The notes under the pieces were generated by a model, which saw nothing but the letters and a program-made list of their open reading frames with translations, did no database searches and was not told the origin of the DNA. This document shows, piece by piece, positions 1 through 6,980 of a DNA stretch of 64,000 bases. Made by a program: the position numbers and the translations under genes. Within the stretch, counting starts at the first letter, position 1; each line of letters starts with the position of its first letter. The stretch lies in the NCBI GenBank assembly GCA_937860055.1, contig CALMBO010000012.1, forward strand, positions 1-64,000, read 5' to 3'. The stretch comes from an uncultured Verrucomicrobiota bacterium. GTDB lineage: Bacteria; Verrucomicrobiota; Kiritimatiellia; CAIQIC01; Lenti-01.

Positions 1-111
1 GGGAACCATTCGCAAAAGGTGTTCCGGACGGACGGGGATTGCGGGAGGTTTCTGGACACGCTGGGGGAAGTCTGCGGGGTAGTGTCCAGAATATTTCGCA
101 CTTTGGTTTGA
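1..111 (+). pseudogene. 3'-truncated REP-associated (Y1/IS200-like) transposase fragment
   Basis: Frame 1 is open from the window edge and begins GNHSQKVFRTDGDCGRFLD, followed by TLGEVCG. This matches the early part of REP-associated tyrosine transposases, where a line of the type GN...IFRDD.D...FL..L.E follows the first strand of the Y1 fold. The family should then continue towards the metal-binding HxH and the catalytic tyrosine. Here the frame diverges after GEVCG and stops at 109-111, so the catalytic parts are missing. The upstream part lies outside the window. It is probably dead. The identification rests on about 25 residues of pattern memory. Confidence 0.55.
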
Positions 112-360
112 GGCAGGTTTGGCGCGGCGGGGAGGCGGGAGGCTGCGGTTTCCCCCGCCTTGGTTTTCCCCCAGCGCCCCCCTTTCCCGGGCCTTCGCCC
201 GTTGGGCTTCGGCCACGCCTCCGGCCGCGAGCGGCCTCCGGGAGGCGCCCCTTTCGAGTGCGGATCATCGGCCGGGGGAAGGGGCAGTTCTGACGCCTGC
301 CAACTTCAATTCATTCGCCAGATCGCCAGTTGAGCACGGTGGAGTATACTCCCTGTATTA

Positions 361-376
361 GTGGAACGCGTTCCAC
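361..376. promoter_or_regulatory. Perfect 16-bp palindrome, possible operator
   Basis: GTGGAACGCGTTCCAC is its own reverse complement. Its size and form suit a dimeric helix-turn-helix repressor. No obvious promoter or gene start overlaps it, and no cognate regulator is visible nearby. Confidence 0.3.
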
Positions 377-692
377 CAACCGACCGGGTATTGGGGTGGC
401 GGCAACCGGGGGCGGCAGACTGCCAGGAGGCCACGCGGGAGTCTGTGGCGGCCCCTTGGGGTCCAAGAACCCACCCAAACGGTCTATATCGCATCCTGGA
501 GCCCGGGCGGGGTGATTTTGGCTTGAAACAGGCGGGGCGGGGGAGTCTTATACGAGTGTTAGCCTGATGCGCGCCGGGGAAGCCGGTGCGGGCAGGCGAA
601 TACAGGAGATGGCCATAGGCTAGACACAGACCACACATAGAGATTTTGCGTTATCGCAAGATTCGTTCATTGGGAAACTGGCAGTTTACTTT

Positions 693-750
693 TGCAGAAC
701 GAACTAGCGGAAACGCGCTGATAAGGCGCGGTTTCTGTTCATGTTCTGCA
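693..750. repeat. 58-nt long hairpin upstream of the repeat-protein gene
   Basis: Nested arms pair as follows: TGCAGAAC (693-700) with GTTCTGCA (743-750), GAAC (701-704) with GTTC (737-740), and GAAACGCGC (710-718) with GCGC-G-GTTTC (726-735). The loop is TGATAAG, and there is one bulge near the base and another near the top. That is about 21 base pairs. It lies 88 nt upstream of the start at 838, so it could be part of the leader, a terminator for upstream transcription, or a structured end of a mobile element. It does not fit the integron attC rule GTTRRRY. Confidence 0.45.
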
Positions 751-837
751 AAGGGATGCCAGTCCCTCCAATGAGCGTGGCAGTTGCCGCGCCGCTTTTG
801 TTATCAGGACAAAATCAAACACACGGAGGGTTGGGTA

Positions 838-1224
838 ATGAAAATTCGACTGGGGTTATCTGTAGTGGTTATGGGATGCGTTTGGGCGGCCGTGGCCTCG
901 GCCCAGACGATCCAGGGGACCGGCGACAATTTTGGCGGAGGCTGGGTCTCCGATGGCCGCGGCGGCTATCAGGGTACGGGCGACAACTTTGGCAGCGGGT
1001 GGACTTCAGACGGTCGGGGTGGGTATCAAGGCACCGGAAACAACTTCGGCAGCGGATGGACATCCGATGGCCGTGGGGGATATCAGGGGGCGGGCGATAA
1101 TTTTGGCCGGGGCTATAGCTCGGACGGCAACGGCGGGCTCCAAGGCACGGGCGGCAATTTCGGCGGGGGTTGGGATTCCAATGGGCGGGGGACGGGCGAG
1201 AATTTTGGCGGTGGGTGGCAATAA
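838..1224 (+). CDS. Exported glycine-rich protein of 19-residue tandem repeats
   Basis: The 128-residue product starts at ATG 838 behind an ACGGAGGG ribosome-binding site. A start at 784 would bury the signal peptide. Residues 1-23 form a signal peptide ending ASA-QT. The mature protein is almost only repeats of the form GTGDNFGxGWxSDGRGGYQ: three close copies, a fourth that reads GAGDNFGRGYSSDGNGGLQ, and a shortened last copy ending GENFGGGWQ. At DNA level the unit is 57 bp. No catalytic motif is present. Regular Gly, aromatic and Asp spacing suggests a surface or extracellular structural role, perhaps metal or glycan binding, but function is unknown. It is the first of three same-strand genes in the element. 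Confidence 0.75.
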   Translation: MKIRLGLSVVVMGCVWAAVASAQTIQGTGDNFGGGWVSDGRGGYQGTGDNFGSGWTSDGRGGYQGTGNNFGSGWTSDGRGGYQGAGDNFGRGYSSDGNGGLQGTGGNFGGGWDSNGRGTGENFGGGWQ

Positions 1225-1254
1225 ACAGCTGTTGACGAACATTAAGGAGATGAC

Positions 1255-2094
1255 ATGAGCGATATTCAGTTCAACTGTCCAGAGTGCGGCCATAGCCTGG
1301 CTGTGGATTCAGCCGGTGCCGGGATGCTTGTCCAGTGTCCGGAATGCCAGAAGCAAATCACCATTCCGGCCGCGCCTCATTCTCCGCCGCCAAGCGACAG
1401 TACAGTTCCTTCCCCCGTCATGGGTAAGCCTAGTAAAAAGAGTCGTCTGTCCGTCATCGGCCTTGTCCTTGGCATATTGGGGCTATGGTTCATGGGCCTG
1501 CTGGCGGCGATACCTGCAGTGATCTGCGCCCACATCGCCCGAGCGCGGGCTCTGAAATCGCCAACGGGTCAAGACAAGGGGATTGCCTCAGCGGGATTGG
1601 TGGTCGGATATTTGGCCATAGCGATCTCGCTATTCATGGGGTCATGCGGACTGGTCGGCGGAAAGATGGGAAATGATGATAGCGGCTCCACTGCCCCGCC
1701 GCCTGTTGTCACCAAGGAGGCTATTCAGCAGAAGCTCCAGACTGTGCTTAACGCCCAAGACGCAGAGTTCAATGGTCCTCAAATGGTGTTCAATATGGTG
1801 CACCCGATCGGCACGGCTTCTCGGGTTGCTGTTCACGACGTGTCATTGCAATGGAAGACCAACAAGCCCACTGCGGACGAGAACGACATCATGTCGTGGA
1901 CATGCCGTTTGACGGTCTATTGGAGTTCAATCCTCGTGGATGACGGCTATACAAAGCTCCTCCTCACCTTCGACAACGAAGTTAAGAATTTCACGAATGT
2001 GGAAATCTTGGCGACGAACGGGAAGACCACCGAGGAAGTGAATGCGGCGGCTTGGGATATCGGATTCCAGATTGGACTGATGTTGGCGGAATAA
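1255..2094 (+). CDS. Zinc-ribbon protein with DUF4190-like membrane domain
   Basis: The 279-residue protein starts at ATG 1255 after AAGGAGATGAC. Residues 8-31 form a zinc ribbon (Cys8, Cys11, Cys28, Cys31, two CPEC motifs). A Pro/Ser linker follows. Residues 65-95 and 111-135 are hydrophobic and frame a charged stretch with Gly-rich turns, as in the DUF4190 domain found beside zinc ribbons in many bacteria. The remaining 140 residues are soluble and unassigned. It probably sits in the inner membrane with the ribbon in the cytoplasm. It lies 30 bp after the repeat-protein gene and 17 bp before the coiled-coil gene, so the three are likely co-transcribed. Its cargo or process is unknown. Confidence 0.7.
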   Translation: MSDIQFNCPECGHSLAVDSAGAGMLVQCPECQKQITIPAAPHSPPPSDSTVPSPVMGKPSKKSRLSVIGLVLGILGLWFMGLLAAIPAVICAHIARARALKSPTGQDKGIASAGLVVGYLAIAISLFMGSCGLVGGKMGNDDSGSTAPPPVVTKEAIQQKLQTVLNAQDAEFNGPQMVFNMVHPIGTASRVAVHDVSLQWKTNKPTADENDIMSWTCRLTVYWSSILVDDGYTKLLLTFDNEVKNFTNVEILATNGKTTEEVNAAAWDIGFQIGLMLAE

Positions 2095-2111
2095 TTCAGG
2101 AGGAGACGACC

Positions 2112-3620
2112 ATGCAACTATCATTATTCTGTGGATTGGCTGTTGTTCCCGGTACGATGCCGGAGGATCCTACTGCCGGCGTAAAGCCGCCGCGCAAGGG
2201 AGGACGTATCAAACGCGCCCTGATCCTGCTGGTTATCGTGATCCTGCTGCTGTGTGCGATCGCCGGCGCCGCCTATTGGCAGATAGCGCAGCTCTCCCGC
2301 AGGCAGCTGATAACTGAGCTGCTGGATGTCGCCCGGGACATGGAAGGTCGAAAGGAATACACGGCTGCCCGTGAGCTATACACGCGGTCAGCCAAGGTGA
2401 ATACAAAAAGCCCCGATAAGGCGATTGCCATGGAAAGCGCTGCAAAGATTCAGTATGAGGCGGACAGTCAGGCGGCGGCGCGCGCGGTAATCGAGCGGCA
2501 GATTGCTGAAATCCGGGGCATTCTCGCCGATCTGGAGATGCGCAAGCAGGGATTAGAAGGAGAGAAAGCCCAGCTTGATCGGGAAGTCCAGGCTTTGGAC
2601 AATGCCAAAGCTAGACTCGGCGACCAAATCATCCAGCTTCAAGAAGACACCCGCCAAAAGACATCGCAGTTTGCGGAGTTGACGGCCTCTGTAGGCGGAT
2701 TGTCGACCCGGAAGGACCAGTTGACGGCAACGGTCGGTGAGCTGGACGACGCGAGGACCAAGCTCCAGGCAAGTGTCGATAGGATCGAATGGATAGCCGA
2801 CTTTCCAGAGGCGATGCTGAAATACCATGAGACGGTGTTCAAACCTGCTGTGAGGCAACTGGGTGATGCTTCGCTCAGGCTTTCCGTGGTGGTCAAGGCT
2901 GTCGATCTCGGGCTGAAAACCGACGACTACATCGGTGTGCTTATCGCCAAGGAAATGGAAATCGGCGGCTGCGTGCGCGAGGCGCAGGCTGCGGTCGAGA
3001 GGGGGCGGATCCTCGTTGCGCAGGGCGATTTGTCTCCCGAAGTAGGCAAATTGCTCAGGTCGCAGCAGGCGAACCTGGAGCGCATCGTCGACACCCTCAT
3101 GGAGCAGTGCTCGCGATTCGGCAAAAGGGAAATCCAGCGCGGGGCGCTCAATAGCTGGCTCAGTTCTATGCCCGGCGACCTGAACAACATCGTCAAGATT
3201 GAGCGCAAGCTCTACGAGAGCGCGGCGCCCGTCGACTGGCCTGCAGATGATACCCCCTTGGTGAAAGAAGTCAGGGGAGCAATCAACTCCGCAGACATCG
3301 TAAAGTATCTCGATATGTTGGATAGAAAGGAGACCTGGGAGTCGAACGTAGAAGTTGCCTATCTCGCGGCAAATCCATCGGCCGCCATCCGCGCCTTGGT
3401 GCCCGGGACGGTGGTCATCTCTTTGCAGGACAGTCCGGTGCGCAACGCGGAGGAGGCTACCAGCAAGATGGGCGAAGCGGGAGATGAGGCGCCAGTGACG
3501 GTCAAGTACATCGAGGCAGGAGCCTGGGCCAAGGGGATCATGACGCCAAAGACACTTGTGGCGACCAAGAAGGAGCTGGCCGCAATTAGTTGGCGGACGT
3601 CTTACAAGAAAATCAAGTAG
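2112..3620 (+). CDS. Membrane-anchored coiled-coil protein
   Basis: The start ATG 2112 is chosen because CAGGAGGAG lies just upstream. The frame is open back to 2052, but that would overlap the previous gene. The 502-residue product has a basic N-terminal segment, one membrane helix at about residues 35-57, a short TPR-like pair around 73-105, and a long heptad-rich coiled coil at about 108-226. The C-terminal half (240-502) is mixed alpha/beta and unassigned. Its last 70 residues contain a VVISLQDSPVRNAEEA segment somewhat like a PDZ-type strand-turn-helix, which is speculative. It ends 10 bp before the convergent lipoprotein gene. Confidence 0.7.
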   Translation: MQLSLFCGLAVVPGTMPEDPTAGVKPPRKGGRIKRALILLVIVILLLCAIAGAAYWQIAQLSRRQLITELLDVARDMEGRKEYTAARELYTRSAKVNTKSPDKAIAMESAAKIQYEADSQAAARAVIERQIAEIRGILADLEMRKQGLEGEKAQLDREVQALDNAKARLGDQIIQLQEDTRQKTSQFAELTASVGGLSTRKDQLTATVGELDDARTKLQASVDRIEWIADFPEAMLKYHETVFKPAVRQLGDASLRLSVVVKAVDLGLKTDDYIGVLIAKEMEIGGCVREAQAAVERGRILVAQGDLSPEVGKLLRSQQANLERIVDTLMEQCSRFGKREIQRGALNSWLSSMPGDLNNIVKIERKLYESAAPVDWPADDTPLVKEVRGAINSADIVKYLDMLDRKETWESNVEVAYLAANPSAAIRALVPGTVVISLQDSPVRNAEEATSKMGEAGDEAPVTVKYIEAGAWAKGIMTPKTLVATKKELAAISWRTSYKKIK

Positions 3621-3630
3621 TTCCCGGGCG

Positions 3631-4479
3631 CTATTGTCCCTGTTCTCGCATCCAGCGTTTAGTGGCCGCCCGCAGGTACCCGAGGTCGGTGCGCGCCGAC
3701 TCCTTGACTAGGACGAACGGGGCCTCCCACGCGAACATCACGCCATTGGACGTCGCCGCGATCAGTTCGTAGTGCGCGGGCTCCAGGTCGCCCAGGGTGA
3801 TCTGGTCGCCACCAAAGCCCGACATTCCCGCACCCGCCTCGGACATGGGCGGCGCCTCCACGACCGCACCGGAGGCCACGTCGGCCGCCTCCTCATCCGT
3901 CTCGGGCGGCATCTCCGGCTCCGGGACGTCCAGCGCCCACGTGAAGGGCTCGGACGGTCCTCCGGGCACGCCGGTCTCGTATACGGGCTCGCCACTGGGC
4001 GTATAGCCGAGGATGGGGAAGACCGGCTGCGCCTGCTTTTTCTTCTTAATCATCTTCTCGATGGTGCCGGGGAGCGTCCCTCCTTCGACCAGGGGCTTGA
4101 ACTTGTCCGGATCGGGCGACCACCAGAGGATGGCGCTATCCGCGTTGGCGACCTTGCCCCACAGGAAACAGGCGTTGGTGCCCTCGGAATAGTCTACGCT
4201 GGCATAGGTCCAGTCGCCGGCCGTACGCAGATAGACGCGCAGGATCTCGTTGCTCCACCGCCACCAGCCCAGAGGCTTGGTGCTGGTCATGGAGAGCACG
4301 CCGTTGGTGGCATCCACGACGGTAAGCATGCAGGGGCCTACTGGCGACCGCCACGTGCCCGTCCACTTGTCGGCCTGGCCGGTGAGGTCGATCGGGGCTT
4401 CGCCCATAGGCCGGGTCGATCCGACGCTCGAGCACCCACAGAGGTGGGCGGCCAGCAGGGCAATTAGAATCCATCTCAC
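3631..4479 (-). CDS. Predicted lipoprotein of unknown function
   Basis: I place the start at GTG 4479, because AAGGAGA lies 6 bases upstream and the N-terminus VRWILIALLAAHLCGCSS then forms a clean lipoprotein signal with Cys16 after Gly15. An ATG 45 bases upstream would push this signal inwards and overlap the LysM gene. The 282-residue product has a beta-rich domain in its first half (repeated Trp and Asn-Gly turns), a Pro/Glu/Asp-rich linker around residues 170-215, and a C-terminal segment with a YELIAATSNGVMFAWE-type strand pair. No enzyme motif is visible. It lies 26 bp downstream of the LysM gene on the same strand, which suggests one small operon acting at the cell envelope. Confidence 0.65.
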   Translation of the reverse strand: MRWILIALLAAHLCGCSSVGSTRPMGEAPIDLTGQADKWTGTWRSPVGPCMLTVVDATNGVLSMTSTKPLGWWRWSNEILRVYLRTAGDWTYASVDYSEGTNACFLWGKVANADSAILWWSPDPDKFKPLVEGGTLPGTIEKMIKKKKQAQPVFPILGYTPSGEPVYETGVPGGPSEPFTWALDVPEPEMPPETDEEAADVASGAVVEAPPMSEAGAGMSGFGGDQITLGDLEPAHYELIAATSNGVMFAWEAPFVLVKESARTDLGYLRAATKRWMREQGQ

Positions 4480-4505
4480 GTTCGTCTCCTTGCAGGACCG
4501 GCCAC

Positions 4506-4841
4506 TCATGGGGCCGGCACCCATATCTTGTCCCCAGGGTTAAACTCGCCGCCCTCGGAGATGTTGTTCGCCCACCGCAGCTCATCCTCCGACGTTACGA
4601 ACAGGCGGGCGATCTTGGCCACCGTATCGTCGTCCTGCACCGTATACTGGAGCATGTGTTCCCGTTCGTCGGCGGAGGGGTCTGGCCGGCCGGAGGACAT
4701 GTCGGCCGTGACGTTGGGTGAAAGAGGGTCCATAACGGCCGCTGGGGCTGCTTGGGGCCTTGGCAGCCAGACGACCAAGGCCGTGAAGAACACGAAGACG
4801 GCCAAGGCCGCATACCATTTCCAATCGCCGAGCAATCTCAT
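4506..4841 (-). CDS. Membrane-anchored LysM-domain protein
   Basis: This is a 111-residue protein. Residues 9-28 are a membrane helix after a short cytoplasmic start. A Pro/Ser/Asp linker leads to a LysM domain at about 66-110, with the signature line YTVQDDDTVAKIARLF, then a WANNI...G.F.PGDKIWVP ending. LysM binds peptidoglycan or other GlcNAc polymers, so the protein is likely tethered in the inner membrane and reaches into the periplasm. It precedes the lipoprotein gene and the two probably work together at the envelope. It is small for a LysM protein and carries no hydrolase domain. Confidence 0.8.
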   Translation of the reverse strand: MRLLGDWKWYAALAVFVFFTALVVWLPRPQAAPAAVMDPLSPNVTADMSSGRPDPSADEREHMLQYTVQDDDTVAKIARLFVTSEDELRWANNISEGGEFNPGDKIWVPAP

Positions 4842-4926
4842 GGCGGCATCATACAGGCTGGGCGGCGGCCGTTAAAGGCCAATGGAGGGTGGGCGGGGGC
4901 GATTGGCGGCCACGTAGCCCGTGCGG

Positions 4927-5050
4927 GCGTGACACCGGCCGGCTATCTGGCCCAGCCGCGCAAGGCCGAGCAGCAAGGGTATATATATTGTATACACCCT
5001 TTTGCCCACCGTCGGCGACTTTGTGTCTTCGGCCTAGGCGTGACACCGGC
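4927..5050. promoter_or_regulatory. Direct repeats flanking an AT-rich palindrome, upstream of an orphan gene
   Basis: Two identical 13-mers, GCGTGACACCGGC, lie at 4927-4939 and 5038-5050. Between them, at 4977-4999, is an imperfect palindrome GGGTATAT-ATATTGT-ATACACCC. The second 13-mer ends 25 bases before the start of the gene at 5076. The arrangement suggests operator copies around a promoter: the AT-rich centre can serve as a -10 in either direction. The cognate regulator is unknown. Confidence 0.4.
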
Positions 5051-5075
5051 TGGGCTGGGATGGTAGGGTGCGGCC

Positions 5076-5492
5076 ATGAAATGGACCGTCGTACAGAGGC
5101 GCATCCGCGAGATCTGGCCGGCAATCGAACGGCATGTGCCGGAGCGCGACAAGCGGTCTAAAGTCCATATCGAATACAGAGACATGCTGGTCTTCGAGGC
5201 CATGCTCAAGATGGTCTGGGACGACCATCCCATGCGAAAGCCGCTGGGGCTCCCGTATCCGACCGTCCACCCCTTGTACCGCCGCATCGCCGTCCTCGTG
5301 CAGTCCCGGGCGCTCGACAAGATGTGGGCTGTCTACCTGAAGCAGCTGGACAAGGACGAGCGGCAGGCGTGGCGGGATGCCGTCGCGCGGATCCAGGAGG
5401 GGGAGCGGGGCGGGGTCTGCGCCGGGCTCGCGTGGTACGAGATCTTGAGGCGGGGCGTGGTGCGGCGGCCGCGCCGGTGCAAGAAAGCTTAG
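5076..5492 (+). CDS. Small basic protein of unknown function, element cargo
   Basis: A 138-residue, Arg/Lys-rich, mostly helical protein. It starts MKWTVVQRRIREIWPAIERH. It has no signal peptide, membrane segment or recognised domain. The many Trp, Arg and amphipathic helices would suit nucleic-acid or protein binding. The ribosome-binding site is weak (GGTAGGG about 10 bases upstream). It is convergent with the integrase gene (16-bp gap), and its upstream region carries the repeats at 4927-5050. I do not recognise the family. It may be a phage-type cargo gene. Confidence 0.5.
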   Translation: MKWTVVQRRIREIWPAIERHVPERDKRSKVHIEYRDMLVFEAMLKMVWDDHPMRKPLGLPYPTVHPLYRRIAVLVQSRALDKMWAVYLKQLDKDERQAWRDAVARIQEGERGGVCAGLAWYEILRRGVVRRPRRCKKA

Positions 5493-5508
5493 GGGGAGCC
5501 AGAGGCGG

Positions 5509-6771
5509 TTACCCTACGGCGGCTGCGAACTGGATGACCTTGCCTTCCTGCTTGGGACGGATCTTCCAGTAGCGGCGCGCTTCCGACTTAGTTGCTAGGC
5601 CGCGGTAATGACGGTAGAGCACATCGCTCCCACCAGTGTGTCCGAGAATAGTTTCCAGCTTTGCGACATTCCCGTGGGAGGCAAAGTGCATGGTGGCGAA
5701 AGTTTTTCTCGGCCCATCCTGGATCCACTGCACTTTAGCCGCCTTGACGATGCCCTTAGGGCGCTTGTCCTTCTCGCGTTTACCGATGGGAACACCCTCC
5801 TGTTCATATTCAGGGCCAATGGGCTTTCGGTGCATGAAATAGGAAAACTGGTTTTTAGAACTAATCCCGATTCTCCCGGACGGGCGTCGATAGGGAAGAA
5901 GCCAGTCGATCAGTGTCTGGTTCATGTCGACTATCCGGGTACGCCTGACCTTTGATGTTTCCGGCATAACGCGCATAATCTTTTGTTTAATATCGATGGC
6001 AGACCAGTCCATTCCCAAAGCCTCCCCGGGGCGACACCCCCCGAAAAACTGCACAGCCAGGGTAGGGACCATGCTGGGGGCGTACTGTTGCGCGGTTCGC
6101 ATGATGGATTCAACGGCTTCGACAGTCATGGCCTTGGGGAGCACCTCGTCTTGGCGAACCGGATCGAAGGCGGCGGCTGGATTGTAATCCAGGAATTTCT
6201 GTTTTACAGCGTATTGGAACATGGCACGTAGAAAGCGGCGATACGTGTCCCAAGTCGCACCGGTCACTCCCAGGTTGCCAAGCCAGGTTTCCAGCCTGTC
6301 CCGGGTAATGCCCGCAACGGGGAGCTTGCCAAGGGATGCAGTTAGCTTGGCAACCTTGTACCCGCGCTCCCGGATGGTCATGGGGCGGCATTTCTGAACC
6401 TTGAGATTGGCCAGCCAACGTTGACCCAGATCTCCGAGGGTCAAGCCCCCCTCGGGGGCGTTATGGGCCATCCAGAATGCGGCGGCCTCCGTCAAGGTGG
6501 TCTTCTCGCCAAGCTTGGCCAGTGCCTGGACGGCATCTTCACGTTGAGTCGGGGTCAGATTGAGAACGCTGGTGCCCTCGTTGGCCAACTTGGTGGCGAT
6601 CAGGGTGCAATGGGTTTCGGCCTCGGCCAGGGTCTCATACCCCTTTCGCTCACGTTTCCCGTCCCGCATGTAATCGACCTGGAAATAGGTGGGCGACAGC
6701 TCACGGATGGATATCCCGTGGCTCTCGTAGGTCTTGATCTTGCGCCGTCTCGACTTCATCATGCACTCCAT
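5509..6771 (-). CDS. Tyrosine recombinase (phage/island integrase)
   Basis: The 420-residue product has the layout of island integrases: an N-terminal arm-binding part (1-70), a SAM-like core-binding domain (about 105-195) and a C-terminal catalytic domain. Visible catalytic residues are Arg247 in GGCRPGEA, Arg355 in DGPRKTFAT, His378 in LGHTGG and the likely nucleophile Tyr389 in YRHYRG. The usual HxxR box has Asp in place of the first His, which occurs in some integrases. It lies beside the tRNA-Gly remnant at 6861 and reads away from it, so it most likely inserted the element into that tRNA. Met4 or Met5 are alternative starts. No excisionase gene is recognisable. Confidence 0.92.
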   Translation of the reverse strand: MECMMKSRRRKIKTYESHGISIRELSPTYFQVDYMRDGKRERKGYETLAEAETHCTLIATKLANEGTSVLNLTPTQREDAVQALAKLGEKTTLTEAAAFWMAHNAPEGGLTLGDLGQRWLANLKVQKCRPMTIRERGYKVAKLTASLGKLPVAGITRDRLETWLGNLGVTGATWDTYRRFLRAMFQYAVKQKFLDYNPAAAFDPVRQDEVLPKAMTVEAVESIMRTAQQYAPSMVPTLAVQFFGGCRPGEALGMDWSAIDIKQKIMRVMPETSKVRRTRIVDMNQTLIDWLLPYRRPSGRIGISSKNQFSYFMHRKPIGPEYEQEGVPIGKREKDKRPKGIVKAAKVQWIQDGPRKTFATMHFASHGNVAKLETILGHTGGSDVLYRHYRGLATKSEARRYWKIRPKQEGKVIQFAAAVG

Positions 6772-6804
6772 GGCGAGTTGATGTTCATGAGTGCGCAGGA
6801 TCGC

Positions 6805-6831
6805 AATTTGTCAAAATTTGTCAATGACAAT
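6805..6831. repeat. Tandem 10-mers and palindrome between integrase and att site
   Basis: AATTTGTCAA occurs twice in perfect tandem (6805-6814 and 6815-6824), running into the palindrome TTGTCA-A-TGACAA (6819-6831). On the minus strand the repeats read TTGACAAATT, so each contains a -35-like TTGACA directed at the integrase gene. Arm-type integrase or excisionase sites are often such short repeats beside the crossover core. Autoregulation of the integrase promoter is a plausible second role. Confidence 0.5.
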
Positions 6832-6860
6832 CGAATATGCCAATAAATCGTGTGAAATAG

Positions 6861-6911
6861 ACCACCTTGCCAAGGTGGCTGTCGTGGGTTCAAATCCCAT
6901 CGCTCGCTCCA
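6861..6911 (+). other. Attachment site: 3' part of a tRNA-Gly(GCC) gene
   Basis: The sequence gives an anticodon stem-loop (CCACC 6862-6866, loop TTGCCAA with anticodon GCC, GGTGG 6874-6878), a T arm (6884-6900), the 3' acceptor strand CGCTCGC (6901-6907), discriminator T and CCA (6909-6911), then a run of seven Ts. No matching 5' acceptor strand (GCGAGCG) or D arm lies upstream, where AT-rich sequence of the element begins instead. This is the 3' duplicate left when an integrase crosses over in the anticodon arm. The intact tRNA should lie at the far (left) end of the element, outside this window. Confidence 0.85.
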
Positions 6912-6980
6912 TTTTTTTGCCCGTATCGATCGGGCCTCCCGCGCGGCCCCCATCCGGGTCTTCCGAGGGTCTTTCCGAAG

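Larger units (their letters stand above)
112..837. other. Non-coding stretch inside the integrated element
   Basis: I see no convincing gene between the transposase stump and the repeat-protein gene. Short open frames exist on both strands, but none has a ribosome-binding site or a recognisable product. The stretch holds a perfect 16-bp palindrome at 361-376 and a long hairpin at 693-750, listed separately. A small inverted repeat, TTGCG-TTAT-CGCAA, lies near 645-660. Confidence 0.5.

Noticed and set aside
679-696. Sigma-54-like promoter TGGCAG...TTGCA
   Set aside because: The distance between the GG and GC dinucleotides is two bases too long for sigma-54, which tolerates little variation.
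693-750. Integron attC site
   Set aside because: The outer arms read GCAGAAC/GTTCTGC and do not satisfy RYYYAAC/GTTRRRY; no integron integrase is nearby.
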